Part shown: piece by piece, positions 46,316-59,600 of the stretch
How positions within the stretch are numbered: the first letter of the stretch is position 1
Layout of the letters: every line of letters starts with the position of its first letter
From: Mesocentrotus franciscanus
Taxonomy: Eukaryota; Echinodermata; Echinoidea; Camarodonta; Strongylocentrotidae
DNA length: 64,000 nucleotides
NCBI GenBank assembly: GCA_037976565.1
Contig: CP137683.1
Location: forward strand, 15,705,699-15,769,698
Reading direction: 5' to 3'
Notes under the pieces: model-generated
What the model saw: the letters and a program-made list of their open reading frames with translations, nothing else
The model's database searches: none
Told to the model about the DNA's origin: nothing
Made by a program: the position numbers and the translations under genes

Positions 46316-47050
46316 TATAAGACTGAGATCAAATAGACGTAAATAATGCCCTAATTTGACACGATGCAATGCCGTTATGGTTCCGATTTCTTCACAAACT
46401 TACAAAGCAGTATTGTTACTCCATGGATCATAGTGATACTGTTTATGTTTTTTTATCTGTATGTTAATGAGCCGCCAGCCAATATCCATCTATGGATACT
46501 ATGCCTATTTCTTTGAGGTAAAAAAGCATAGTATGTACGTATTCATTATGCTTTATAATGAACAGACATATTGTTCAAAGTTTAATCGTTATTTGTTTGT
46601 TGTTTATGTGTTCTATTCACAAATGGCCACAGAGGCTGTTTTCATTCATAACCACATACCCCTATCAAGACAACAAAGACTATACCTGCGTGTACACAGT
46701 TGACATTGGTTTTTTCTGAAGAGGTGTAACAGCAAAATTCACAGAGATAAATATATACGTAGTGTGGTTCAATATGCAATACTATGTGTCAGTCCATTCT
46801 GTATTCGTATGCCACGGTGTGTAGATCTTGTCGATGTATGTCTGTCCATTCAAGGCGTAGTATGTGTGTGTGTGTGTGTGTGAGTATGTGTGTGTGTGTG
46901 CGTGCACGCTTGTGTGTGTTATTTTACCTCATTAAGTATGCATCAGATTGCACGATTTCAAGTTCAAAATTGCAAAAGCTCCCTACCGTGGGAGGGGGAC
47001 ACCCTCCCACACCCTCCGCTCGGTCGCTTCGCTCCCTCGCTCGGGCGCTT
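45466..47050 (-). mobile_element. hAT-like element, second copy, opposite orientation and truncated
   Basis: Starts caggggcgtagacaacgggg, the inverse of the right end of the 3928-5301 element, and runs back through the same AAT/ATT tract, the same ccgccagccaatatccat stretch and the same GAGCG-rich part. It stops at gctcgggcgctt (47050), about 78 bp short of the expected end. About 700 bp (45690-46250) differ from the other copy. Confidence 0.75.
46254..46315. repeat. ATT microsatellite
   Basis: About nineteen ATT triplets inside the inverted hAT-like element. Confidence 0.9.
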
Positions 47051-49114
47051 CATGTTCGAGTAATCTCTTCCATATCTATAGTAAACTCACTAAAAGGAGA
47101 ACTATAAAGAGCATACCGATCTCCGCATATACACTCAGCAAAAGATTTTCAAATAAATATTTTAACATGAATTTATCTTTCATAATTAAAATAAATGCGA
47201 ATTCCATACATTAATTGTTGGTAGGTAGGACAAACATTATGGATTATCATACCTGACTACAAGTACTGTATACAATTTGCATTCCGACTATAAAAATACA
47301 GTTACTCATAACAGGTGAATGAAATAATTTCTAACGAGGCACTTAACAAAGATTTGTGCATTCAATTTGATTACATCATGAACTTATGGCGTATTATTGT
47401 CGCAGGAGCATAAGGTCGTATCGCTGTCTCTCTAGACGGTTTAGGAATTTGCTTCTCCCATACCGCTACTAGAATATAAAGTGGATATAGTGTTGAACGA
47501 CACAAATGCACTGCTCCTGTGACAGCGCACTGCGGTAAATATCCAGCACTATCCGAATTTTTTATTTCAACCCTGGACAAAATGACACCACACCTTTATA
47601 AATAAGTAGTTGAAAGAAATAAAGCCCGGAGCAATGGAGCACAGAATCCATTAACAGCAATAAAGCGAAGTGTTACGTGATGAATCATTATAATGCAGAA
47701 AACCAGATTGACAACTAAACGCCCTTATCTGCATTCATATTTCCAATACATACAGCGGTTGATTATGACTCTTTTCAAATACCCAAAGCTGTGCCACGTA
47801 CGCAGACAGTATGTATCAAATGTAGTCCGCCACAGGTACCACTCCTATTTTTCCACACACAACTGCGTGCCTATAGCATTGTTATGATGTATAACAATCA
47901 CTAATCACTACTATGACAAGTGAACAAGCAATCAAACATTGGTAATAAGTTCATCAATTTGTATGAAAGCAGTAAAATAAGAGAAACAAAATGGAGAAAG
48001 TTTGAAGATAAAAATCGTACCAATAATAAGGAGAGTTATGAATGTTTGAAACAATTATGAGATCACTAAATCTATGCGAATTTCAAATTGGCAATTTGAT
48101 GTGTAGATTGTGACGTAGTCATGGACATCTCCGTTTGTCGTACCAAGGGCAAGGAAACTATTATTAATTTATTTGTTTCTTCTATAACTGCCTTCTCCCT
48201 TGGGGCACTACTCAAAATACATTATGGATAGCCCTCCTGAGTTCTATATTTTTGTTGTTGTTGATATTTTAGTCATTTTTTGAGTTGGAACAAATAAGAC
48301 AGTTGTCCGGCCCTACATCACAGTGGCATTGAAGATTAAGCCAATGTGAAGTGCCCATGCGTGTAGTCAATACAATTTTCAAAAATCACACCTTTCATAT
48401 TTTTGTCCGATTTTGTTCAAAATATCACCACTCTACTTATTTCATCTTTCTGCTTTCTTTTTAGAGTGGACCCTACTTGTCCTTTAAGATTGGATTCACA
48501 ATAATAAGTGAATTCAATTCAATTCAATTCAACTCAATGTGGTTTAGTAGAAACACAAACTAGTAGTCCAGGGACTAATTGAACAATGTTTACAATGTAA
48601 AAATGGTCATAAGATAGGATCATCAATTAAAACAAAACAGACAATTACTTTTTTTTTAATCACACTTTTATACAGGTAAAGAGCTTTGGAAACAGAACGT
48701 TAAATGTTATATAAAATGAAAGTAAAAGATCACTCAAATTTATGGGTAAAAATGAGTTGATAGTTCATCACTTATGCAATCTAAAAGACAAATTGTTTTA
48801 AATTAATTATTCCAAGATACATAAATATGTGTGAAATAAATATATGTTTTTTAATACTGACATGAAGGAAATTTGTGATGTTCAAGTGTTAATGACTAAC
48901 TGGTATTAAAACATATACCGTTGGTAAATGAAACATATTGATGAAATCGTAAACATGAGAAAATGTATGCGTGTCTTATATCGCCCCGTATTGCAAAATA
49001 CCAAGTTCCCATTATCTATGCATTATATACATTCTTCCATTAATAATCACTGCTTTCTATATCGGATTTCCGTTTTTCAACCGTGCAATTTTGAACGACG
49101 GGTTGCCTGGGGCG
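47051..49114. other. Intergenic sequence of unit 2
   Basis: 47270-47380 resembles 63690-63790. 48177-48245 and 48509-49100 match unit 1. The rest shows no recognised content. Confidence 0.45.
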
Positions 49115-49994
49115 CACAGTGGGCCAGGGAGGAACCAAAGTGCGCCAAAACTCATTTTTGGGGATTTATTTCTTATAAATCCAGAGGAAATGTTTGGATT
49201 TCCAGGGATTTCCACTTAAATTTTATTACCAACATTTTCGCTGATGTCTAAGCTTTAAGTTGATACCAGATTTGGCTGCCCGATTCTGCCCGTTATTATG
49301 TTAGAGCCGGTTTCCTTGCAACATTGCCCCGAAAAATGTGTCTATTTCGGTCCGCGGTGTCAAAACTAGTGTCACACGCCCCCACGCGCCGTAATTTATG
49401 ACCGCGAATCCTTCATGATTCAGCCGCGGACCCCCCAAAAACACATTTTTCGGGGCAATGTGGCAAGGGAAATCGGCTCTAACATAACAACGGGCAAGAT
49501 CGGGCAGCCAAATTTGGTATCAACTTAAAGCTTAGACATCAGAGAAAATGGTGGTATTAAAATTTAAGCGGAACTCCTCGGAAATCTAAACATTTCCTCT
49601 GGATTTATAAAAAAACATGGATAATTAGTCCATTTTTCAGTGAATTACCCTATAATATATCATGAAGATTGTGTTTCTATTAATTTTAACCCATTCATGC
49701 AACGAAATGAACTATCAGGAATATGTGGGAGCAATTTCATATCAATAACTTAAAAACTTCATGTTAAATTGAAAGATTTATAAAATAAGTCACTTTTGCA
49801 CTAAAACTGTGAATATGTAGGATATTGCTGTTTGAAGGAGTAAATTTATACCCTTATTGTGCATACCGGAATTAAATATTTTACTGAGGTATTCCTCAAT
49901 GTATTACCTTTCAACTGGGCAAGAAAAAAATTGAAAAAAATAAATCACCAAAAATGAGTTTTGGCGCACTTTGGTTCCTCCCTGGCCCACTGTG
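49115..49994. mobile_element. Foldback element (CACAGTGGGCC ends), copy 2, inverse orientation
   Basis: 5-bp duplication gggcg at 49110-49114 and 49995-49999. Same family as 28346-29163, but here the right arm is the longer one, so the element lies in the opposite orientation. Unit 1 keeps an approximate empty site at 17146. Confidence 0.75.
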
Positions 49995-50639
49995 GGGCGG
50001 TGAGAGGGCATTTAAAAAAAAGCTTTGTCAATGTTCAAATTGAATAGATTGCCACTTGTAAACCTAATTTCAAAGGAAGAGGTATAACCGGTCATTGTTC
50101 AAAGGTTTGAATGTGGGTCAGCGGAATTTACATGGCCTCCTTTCTTTTGTGATGATTTTGTATAGTTCCAGCATGGTCTATGAACAAATATAGTCAACTT
50201 TAGATAACAAGAATTATTGTGATATTGCTGTGGTATTCATACTTGTAACTGCTATTGAAGACGCAAACTCATAGTCATTGGTCTCGACCACTCCTACATC
50301 GCATGAAGGTCTAACCGTAAAGGTCTCGACTGGAACATCTGTATCTTTTTTTGAATACCGTCAGAAATTCTTATTCCGGTCATTCCGTTGTTCCGTGAAA
50401 ACTGTAATTGATAAATCGTAAATGAGAGCATCATAAATACATGGAAATAAGTCAAACTTGTCTTAACGCTTATCCTGCAGATTATATATCCGACTTATTA
50501 AAGAATATCCATCATTATTTCCACAAATAATTACTGTTTCAATACAGTAATTCACCTTCATAACAATCATAATGCCATCACTCTATATCCCTTTCGCTTT
50601 AGCATAAATCAATCGAATGGTCAATATTCCATGAACTTG

Positions 50640-50811
50640 TATAGTATTAATGACTGCTTTGAGAGAAATAGTTGTTTTTATTCGCTCGAGGGAAGGATAC
50701 AATTGTGCTATTGCCCGAGGCATGCCGACGGCAATAGCCCAATTGTAACTTCCCGAGAGCGTATAAAAACAACTATTTCTCGAATATTAAAGCAGTCATT
50801 AATACTTTATA
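50640..50811. mobile_element. Hairpin MITE with 70-bp-plus arms
   Basis: tatagtattaatgactgctt at the left pairs with aagcagtcattaatacttta at the right; inner parts pair as well (gaaatagttgtttttat with ataaaaacaactatttc). Only a few central bases around gcatgccgacgg are unpaired. Non-coding. Confidence 0.8.
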
Positions 50812-51017
50812 TGCCGAAAAAAAGAGTCAAATTACCATTCAACTGGTAGAACAGGACTGGTTTGTGAGTCACAACTCCCTTTCCTTCCTGTTTAAGCATT
50901 GCTGAAAAACACTTAAAAACTCTCGTCGAGTTGGAAAAATCTTCATGCTTGATATCTACCTTGTTACAATTGAGGAAATGACGCTAAAGTCCGAATCTAA
51001 AATAAAGTTATAGTGAT

Positions 51018-51232
51018 CGACTGCTACGAGAGGACTAGCTGTTTTTATTATACGCTCAAGAGATAGACCTAGACCTAGACCTAGTCTAGTTGTCAGTTGA
51101 ATCCCTGCCATCACCCCGAGGCGCGCCTGTGCGGGCGGCGCGCCGAGGGGTGAGGGGATTCAACTTTCTCGCAAGCCAGTATGGCAGTATAGAAACAGCC
51201 AGTGCGCGAGTATTAAAGCATTCGCTATGACT
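51018..51232. mobile_element. Related hairpin element with GC-rich core
   Basis: Outer parts (actagctgtttttattatac and, inverted, actggctgtttctatactgc) resemble the 50640 element. The core 51096-51164 pairs gttgaatccct and ccccgaggcgcgcc with ggcgcgccgagggg and gggattcaac. Three gacctagacctag-type units at 51066-51083. Confidence 0.6.
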
Positions 51233-51239
51233 TTTCACC

Positions 51240-52740
51240 GACCGTACGAATTATCACAATAATCTACCAAGAATTCTTACCTTAATTAGCCTTTTATTGA
51301 GTAAAGATTGGTTAAAACATCACAGAAAATCTGAGACACTGTCGAGTCTGTTAATCTTTGCTAGCAAAATGACGTGACTGAAATTTTCAAGCAATTAAAA
51401 ACCTAAAATGTAGCGACTATGAAATTATCGCACAAAAAAATTAATGTAAGGTGTCCGTGCTCAGCAAGACTGAACTAATTTCCCGGTAACTGGAATTTTG
51501 CCGGGATTTTTTAACTATTTTTTTTAACTATTACATGGCTTTGGCATTTTTCGTTTATTTTCGGGAATAGTTAAAACAACGACTGCAATTTCGACCAATC
51601 AGATGGCTGGATTTCTTAAGTGAGGTATATAATTATAGTTAAAGACCTTGACTGTGTACACAATCCAAAACTGACTTTATTTAGTAGCTGTCTGATTAGC
51701 TGACTTTTACTCAATCAAAACACTTAAAAGCGCTATTTTCACCAACTTATTTATCTGACTTTAACATTATATTATTCTCAACTGAAAACATTTATATAAG
51801 AATATATTCTGACCTAAGCCCTGACTTGAGCTTAATCACGCGGTCATTTCAATTGTTTGCATAGCTAGACTATTACATGTATAGTAATGCATTGACTTAC
51901 ACACAGCTGTCAAGTTCATGATACTTTCACTGTGTCAAGACTAAATTAAACGAACTTATTTTGTATTTATCCTTTTCACATTTTTTAAATACAAATGAAT
52001 CAATAAAACAACTAAACTGTTTGCCTCCTTATATACTCAAAGGGAATCACAAAAACCCAGGACGTACTAGATATAAAGCCATTCTGATGCTTATCAGCAG
52101 TCGAATATCTTGTCTTGAATTACTTGAATTGGCCACTAGATGGCGCTATCAACTTTTGCGGAAAACTGAGAAACAGTTACTGGGACTTCCAATCTTTACC
52201 AACTGAATAACAAGGGCATATCTTCTTAGCAATTTGACACTTTAAATCAACATTCACAATACAATATTATGCATAAGGCTACCCTTTTAAGGGGGAGGAG
52301 AAAGGTATAATCTAGAAAGTTGAAAATCGCGATTATCAAGCCCAAAATTGGTGACTGTGATTTTCCTTTTTCTCCTAGTTTCTCTGTTGTAATAAATCCA
52401 TAAAATTTCATTAAATGTGTATTTTTCATTTAAGACCCTATCGGAAATGAAAAATTAAATAGATGAATTAGAAATCAAAGGAAAGCTTACAAGCCATTTT
52501 ACAAGCTTATTTCCCAATTTAGATAAAGCTATTCAGTTATTAATAATCACGAATAAATATGTAAAATCCGAAGAAGAAATGGAATATGTGCCTTCAAATT
52601 TATCATTTCAATAATAAGAACAACAACAATAATAATATGTCTTGTTTACTAAGGGTAGCCTCATCAATATCAATACTGCAATCATGTTCCATTCCAAAAG
52701 AAGGGAAGAAAGAAAAAGGAGGAAAATGAACTGAAATTTT
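51240..52740. other. 5' flank of unit 3, no gene recognised
   Basis: From about 52280 the sequence aligns with the flanks of copies A and B (aggtataatctagaaagttg). The preceding 1 kb has no counterpart in the window. The frame at 51961-52206 has no recognised motif. Confidence 0.4.
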
Positions 52741-52999
52741 CCCCGCCGATAATTGCTCCGGGATTTATTGTAGTATGTCAAAATATTCTCTCATTTTATC
52801 GCCAAGAGAGTTGCCGAAATTTGTTGCACTTGCACTTATAAATGTATTCAAGCTGAAGGTTATGATCCAATTAAGGCACATGGCTTGGCATTGTTCAAAT
52901 CTCACCTGCAGCCGACAAAAAATTAATAAAGGTTACAAAGTTGTCCAATTATCGGACAATAACATTGAGTCTCGTCTCGCCGAATCTATTAGCCCGTGT

Positions 53000-53072
53000 C
53001 TGTGGTCTAGTGCATTGTTGTGGCATTGGTGATCTAAGTCAGGGACCTGGGTTTGATACCCAGCGGAGATGG
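53000..53072 (+). repeat. tRNA-like SINE head, unit 3
   Basis: tggtctagtgcattgttg and gggtttgatacccag; this is the best preserved of the three, with ggtttgatacc as B-box-like part. Confidence 0.55.
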
Positions 53073-53162
53073 TTTTTCTTTTTCAACCGTTGCAAAAATA
53101 AAAAAATTGAGAACAGCATTGAGAAATATTTTTAGATCTACGCACAACTGGTCTCTCATTTC

Positions 53163-53207
53163 ATTATATATATTTATTTATATAATTATGTAACTATAAT
53201 TATATAT

Positions 53208-53241
<34 letters not shown>

Positions 53242-53252
53242 ACAGACATATA
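53163..53252. repeat. TA-rich microsatellite upstream of copy C exon 1
   Basis: TA runs in the same position as in copies A and B. Confidence 0.9.
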
Positions 53253-53341
53253 TGTATATGAACAAAATTAAGTACATTATGATGGAAAGACGAATTTTTA
53301 ATATTTTCCACCGTTTTAGGTGAATTTGACCCGACTTCAAC

Positions 53342-53659
53342 ATGGCCGAACCACCAGTCTTCACTCCCCCTAAACAACAGAATACCGCCTACCCACCTCC
53401 TGGATCATATCCTCAAGGTCAACCGGCAGTAAATCCGCAGGGCCAACCGGTAGCATATCCACAAGTTCAACCGGTAGCATATCCGCAGGGCCAACCGGTA
53501 GCATATCCACAAGGTCAACCGGTAGCATATCCGCAGGGCCAACCGGTAGCATATCCACAGGGTCAACCGGTAGCGTATCCGCAAGGCCAACCAGGTGTAG
53601 TGTATCCGCCAGGTCAGCAGGTCGTGATCACTCAAGGGGGCGCCACCCATTTGTTCCAA
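53342..53659 (+). CDS. Copy C exon 1
   Basis: 318 nt, 106 codons, phase 0, ending CAA before gtaaga. It opens MAEPPVFTPPK: the PPxY Tyr of copies A and B is Phe here. Eight octapeptides lie at 53405-53596 with the same alternating codon pattern; the second unit is VNPQGQPV and the third YPQVQPVA. Confidence 0.8.
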
Positions 53660-56600
53660 GTAAGAATCTCTTTTTGAGGGATCCATTTGGTGTTCCACAG
53701 GGTTACGTGATATGGCCTATCATTTTCTGTTGGATTTATTTAATTTCTTGATGAATCATTAGGGCGTAGACTAGTGGGGTCGCTCTGCTAGGGACTTATT
53801 GTAGTAAAATAATATTAATATAGACATTTATTGAGCGCAGGCACTATGCAAATATATTATACGGTGCTGCAAGAGCTCCTGCAATGTTTAAAAAAGGGAA
53901 CCAAAACCTTCATCCTAAGTTACCTTTATTGTAAAGTTTAAACGATTTGAATAAGATTAGTGAAAAATTGAACAAAATCAGGCAAGGTATAAGGAAGTTA
54001 AAAATAAAGAAATAACTTGTCACTAGAGGGCGATATTTAATTTGATGGCGTCATTTGCCGAGAACAGTTACTCTCCATGCCTAATTCTGAACATGGAATT
54101 TCACAATTCTTTCATTTTCTTCGTATTCATTTGTGTTCAATATCCGACTTCATAAAATGTGAAGTAGAATATCATTTTGCATTCTATATCTTGTTTTCAG
54201 GGGAGTAGATTATCTCAATCACAAGAAATAAGGAAAAACATGAAATTCCATGATCAGAAGGCATGGAGAGTTGTCGGCAAATTACGCCATCAAATTAAAT
54301 ATCGCCCTCTGGTGACAAGTTATTTCTTTAGCTTTAACTTCCTTATGCCTTGCCTGATTTTGTTCAATTTTTCACTAATCTTATTCAAATCGTTTAAACT
54401 TTACAATATAGGTAACTTAGGATGAAGGTTTTGGTTCCCTTTAATATCTACAACATAAAGTTAAACCTTAACCAATATAGCAAAACATAGAACTTTGGTA
54501 CTAAAGACCAAAATGTAGGCCTAACTCACTCTCCATTCCATGAGCTAATACAATTTGCTTTCTCCAGGGATGAGGTGTTGGTCTATCTTTCCCCTGCTAT
54601 GTAATTGCAATTCAAAGTGAATTTAAATGAAAGGTAAACTTATTGATTGGTATCGAAGCATTTTCATTTACATGACAATACACCAAAACAACAACAGTTT
54701 CCTTTTTACGACGCTACAGAACAAAATCTGCATCAGGTAGAAGCATTGTGTTTATGTTTACGCGATAATAATTAAAATCCAGTTTGACAATGACTTATGA
54801 TGTTCTGGTGAAGATATGTGCGTTATGGATTTGGATATATGTAAAAAATATATAATGTACGACCATACAATTTAGCTTTCAACGTTTTGAATCCATGGTT
54901 TCGTTTTCTATACTTGATACTTCTGTGCTTACTTTTCAAATTTTCCTCAATTTTTCCCCTTTAGACTGGCAGCAGCCCGGGAGGTTGGAACAATACCTCC
55001 GAACATTACAACCAAAAAGCCGGCTTTGCTACGGGGGTGGTGCATCTGATCGTAGCTATCCTGTCCATCATTCTCGGCGGGATTGCATACGCGTTTCCAG
55101 TGTCTCAGGTCGGCTATGGAATCTGGTCTGCCTTCATTGTAAGTTAATCCTTCTTTCATCGGCAATCTTTTTTTTCGGGGGTCTTTTTTTCGGGGGTGTG
55201 GGTCTTTTTATTATTATTATTATTTAAATTGAAGCCCTAGCTACCCGCGTCTTGGACAATTTCTCCCAAAGTTTGAAAACAATTCCCAGTCCCCTCTCTC
55301 ATCTTGTCCATAAAACTGGAAATCCGGGCTAGTATGCATGAATTGTAAATCCGCTTTGGGGCCTCTACTCTGAACTACTTTCTGGATACGCCACTGATGG
55401 CTCAGGATGCCTTTCAATTTCCATGAAATATTATTGAGTGTTTTATTGCTTCACCTGTTCCGATGTCTTTAAAAACGTTCTGTTTTATTGATCAGTAAGA
55501 GGGGGGCGGAAGGGGGCTGAGAGAGGGTGGCATCCCACATTAAAATCTCAGAGATTCTGCTTACACCAACAACTTACCCCTTTCTTATATGAAGGTTATC
55601 AAAGAAAAGTTGTAGTTTATAAATGTATGTTGTATTTCTTCTAAGCACTCTAAGAGCGTCTGCCAGACAGAAAGCAAGAAAGCAAGGAGGGGAACGTTTT
55701 TTTTTTAGTGATTTATTTTCGACTTTAAACATCCAGGTGTACTTATTCGTCTTTAATGTATCGATTACACAATCAAAGCAATATATTACTCAATTAGGCT
55801 GTATATGTGCGCCTTTTTTCATTAGGTACCTTGTTTTATCTCTTTGATAAAATCTCTTTACAGTTCTACATCCCTACAGGAATCTTAGGGGTTGCTAGCA
55901 GGAACAAGAACTCATGCGTGGTAAGTGATGCCTAATAGTCCCTTTTTCCACTTAGGCCTATCATATTGATTTGAATTAATTTATTTATTCATCACTCATG
56001 GGTTGGATTACCCTTGTCAGCTCATCGGTTTTCTTTCAAAGGGGTCCAAGGTAAATGGTAATGAATGATATGAACAAATATATCACGTCCAAAATAACAA
56101 AGTAGCGGTCATATTTGCAATAAAACAAAGGTATATGGGCATGTGATCTCTTTTCGCTAAAAGTCTACAACTTAAGCTGTACAGATAGCAGGGAAGGATC
56201 TAGCATTGTGCATTTTTTTTAAAAATACAAAAAAAAAACGATATATACATCAAATGAAAATAAAAATAAAAATCTTAAAAGTAAGGGGCCGGCATTAATC
56301 CCAAAAATATATGTGAACAGTCAAGCAAAAAAATAAATAAATAAATAAATGATTAATCAAATAAATAAACAAAAAGTTGAACAAATATATACAAGAAAAA
56401 CAAACATGAAAACGGCCATGGTAAATATGTAAGGGGCATACATTCTTTGTCGTGTGCATTTAAGATATACCATTTTTAGATTTTTAAAGGAGACTCGGGC
56501 CGGAAGCCCCCCTCCCCATTCCCATCTTTCCATTCCATTCTCACATGGTGACGTCATTTTGTTTTCAGATCATCGCATACATGGTCATGGCAATCCTGAG

Positions 56601-59600
56601 TACTTTCCATGCCTTCGGGATGATAGCATACGAATCATCTGTAGCCGCAGTGCAGCAGTATTGTTATTCTTACAGCTACAGCTATTCCTGTGTAAATTAT
56701 CGTTCGGAGGTAAGTCATATGCACTTTATCTTTACATTCTATGAATGGGACATTTCATCAATTAAGCCTCGGTCATATATTATGTCTGTGTGTTAGTAGG
56801 CGTAACAGAAAGAAGATATTGTGAGGATGATCTGAGGTTGCGTCTTGGTGTGTACTGATGAACAAGTTCTGATATGCAGTGTGGAGAGAGGTAATTCTGA
56901 GCTTTAAAACATAAAATGACTGGTAACCAATGGAGATCAAACAATATAGGTGAAATTGAGTCTCTAGAGCGAGCGCCCGTTATGAGCCTCGCTGCTGTAT
57001 TCTGGATTCTCTGAACACGATTCAGTTGCTTTTGGGATAGACCATAGAATAGAGCATTACAATTATCAACATGGGATATGATTAAGGAGTGAACAAGGAT
57101 TGCGATAGATTTACGATTAAGATAATGCCTGATCTGTCCAATTTTGCATGGACTTTAGAAGATACTACTAAAATAAGTACCTATGAAATTTCAATGAGGG
57201 TGATTAAATGCTTTTTAAGAAATTGCCAATCGAAATCTCGTTGATTTTTTTCGTAGACATCCCGTATAATGCCTGACACACGCAATTGGAATAAGGAGAT
57301 GTCGTGATATAGCGCTTTTGTATTTTTGTAAGATGTCACTGTAAGATGGCGCGTAAAGGACCGCGACAGTCTCTAACGCAATGCTACGTCAGTAAAATGA
57401 CTTGCCATGAGCATTAGATTACAACTTTTAGCACCCTATAAATGAGTTAATTCAGAATTGAACTTAACTGCGCGCAACAAAGGTTCTATCCGACTTTACT
57501 GAGTTCTGTGTTATAAGATACAGAAGAAAAAAGCCGCCGCGGTTTTGCCTCGTCAATATTATGGCAACAGAGCCTTTAATTCAGTCTCCGCTCCTGTACT
57601 CTGGAATTCTCTACCTTTAGAAATAAGAAAAATTAACTCACTTGCAATGTTTAAGACTGCTGTCAAAACTTATCTATTTTCAAATTAATTATTATTTGTG
57701 TAGTGGAATATCATTTGATGTAATTTAATTTGTAATTTGTACATGTATGTAAAAATGCAATTATCTACAGTTTGTATGTAATAATGTAGGCTTAATATGT
57801 AATTTGTATGTGATAATGTAAATTGTATGAATGTAATATAGATTTAAAGCGCACAGAGGATTGTCTTCGATGATTATTATGCGCTATATAAATCACAATT
57901 ATTATTATTATTATTATTAATTCCACATGGATATACGTGAAAACTACAGAGTTATGATCATTTTTTCCGAATGTTTTTTTCCCGAAAATTACAAGTAGAG
58001 CACGTTGTATATCATCAGTGAATAATAAGCGTGTACTTTTCGCTTCTCTATTTCTCGACAATCTGTGACATTGGAGTCATTCTAACACATAAATTTTCGA
58101 TAAAATCGACACTGACCCATTTCAGATTGACAAATCATTTGTAAATGTCATGTACATGTATTCAAAACATCGTATGAGAACAAGAAGCAGAAAAAATTAA
58201 TTCAAGAAGCTTTTGAAGTTAATAATGAGTTACTTCTGCTCATTCGTATTTCAATCATTATGACGAGAAGGGAACACAAAGCCTTGTTCAAAGAGAAAAT
58301 AGCAGCTGTTTTACATATTCCACTCTTCAAAATATTAATGCAACAAACGTTGAAGATTGATTTTATGATTAATTTTATGATTTTACGATCTCTGAACATT
58401 TCTTAACATGCCCTGTATGTTTCTCCATATATTTCTATTGTATTTGTCAGATACGGTCACTATGTCTCTACAGAAGATATACTAAAGACACTTATTTACC
58501 TCAATGTGCGTGTAAATGATATTAATCTTAATTCTTAACCCTTTTGCATCCAAAACTGAAGTTGATTTGAGAGCTTGCTACGATATATTCAAGCGCAAGC
58601 TATTGTGCCCTGATGCTATTTAACGCGCTTTTCTTGTAACATTTGGGAAATGCTACGTTAAAAAAAAAAAGATCATATCTTCGTTGTTTTCGCTTAAATT
58701 CTTTTGAAATGTACAGGACAATTATTAGATTATACTACAGAATAGCCTATATATAGTTTCATTGAGAATGGGTGAGTATTTTTTGTAAGATGTTGCCAAT
58801 ATAGAAAAACGCATTGCATAACTTATTTTAGACACTCCGAATACACCGCCTTGTATCTACTTGTATTTGTCAGTTTTGTTTCCTTCTAAACCCTCGACCT
58901 CTTTTTCTCGACCTTTCTAATTAGGGTGCCACTTCCGTTCACGCCATACTCGCTATCATTGGATTGGTCGAGTTCATTAACTGTATCGTGTCTGCTGTCT
59001 ACTGTTGTGGGGCCACTCCTGCTGCTGTGCCAAAGCCCCGACCAACCAGGGCACTGCCACTACTGCCACCACGGTAAGTTTTCTACTTTAGAGCATAAAT
59101 AAGCCGAGAATATACACAGGGATCCATGATTCTCGGAAGTTTTTTTTGGGAGGCTGGCTCACGTTAGATAAAAGCTTTTATCACTTTCTAGTGGCTATCT
59201 TCAACTTCAAAGTACTTCTTTTCTCAAAAATTGAAATTTTCCATTTGCAGTGTGTGTGTGTGTCTGTGTGTGTCTGTGTGTGTGCGTGTGCGTGTGTGTG
59301 GGGGGTGCATATCTGTTCTCTATTGTTTACAAGGTATCGCAGATTTGGTTTTGTTAGGGGCAAGTCGTCCCCCCTCCGTCACCCTTCTAGATCCGTCATA
59401 GAAGACGTATCTTTCCAAACAGAGGTCACAATATGAATAATATGAATTTGATTGAATCCACTTGAGTATCTACAACAAAGACAATATTAATCACAATAAA
59501 TACAATATCGTCTCCAAAGACTTTGTTCTGTGTTAATATTTAAGTTTTAGTTTTCTGTAAAAAAAAATTGTCCCTAGTAGAAGTCAAGCTTGATCATTTT

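Larger units (their letters stand above)
17661..50030 (+). other. Tandem duplication unit 2 (contains decayed copy B)
   Basis: This unit is nearly twice as long as unit 1 because of insertions: a 3.2-kb LINE in intron 1, a nested complex at 28.3-31.6 kb in intron 3, a 3.4-kb composite element in intron 4, MITEs at 37.6-39.2 kb and hAT-like and foldback elements at 45.5-50.0 kb. Local rearrangement is also visible: the block at 41758-41930 is repeated directly at 43481-43680. The end is set where the sequence again matches the upstream flank seen at about 20200. Confidence 0.65.

Noticed and set aside
47371..47580. 69-codon minus-strand frame
   Set aside because: No recognised motif, no splice context and no counterpart in units 1 or 3.
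53000..53072. Functional tRNA gene
   Set aside because: A- and B-box-like parts are present but no acceptor stem or full cloverleaf could be drawn; fits a SINE head.
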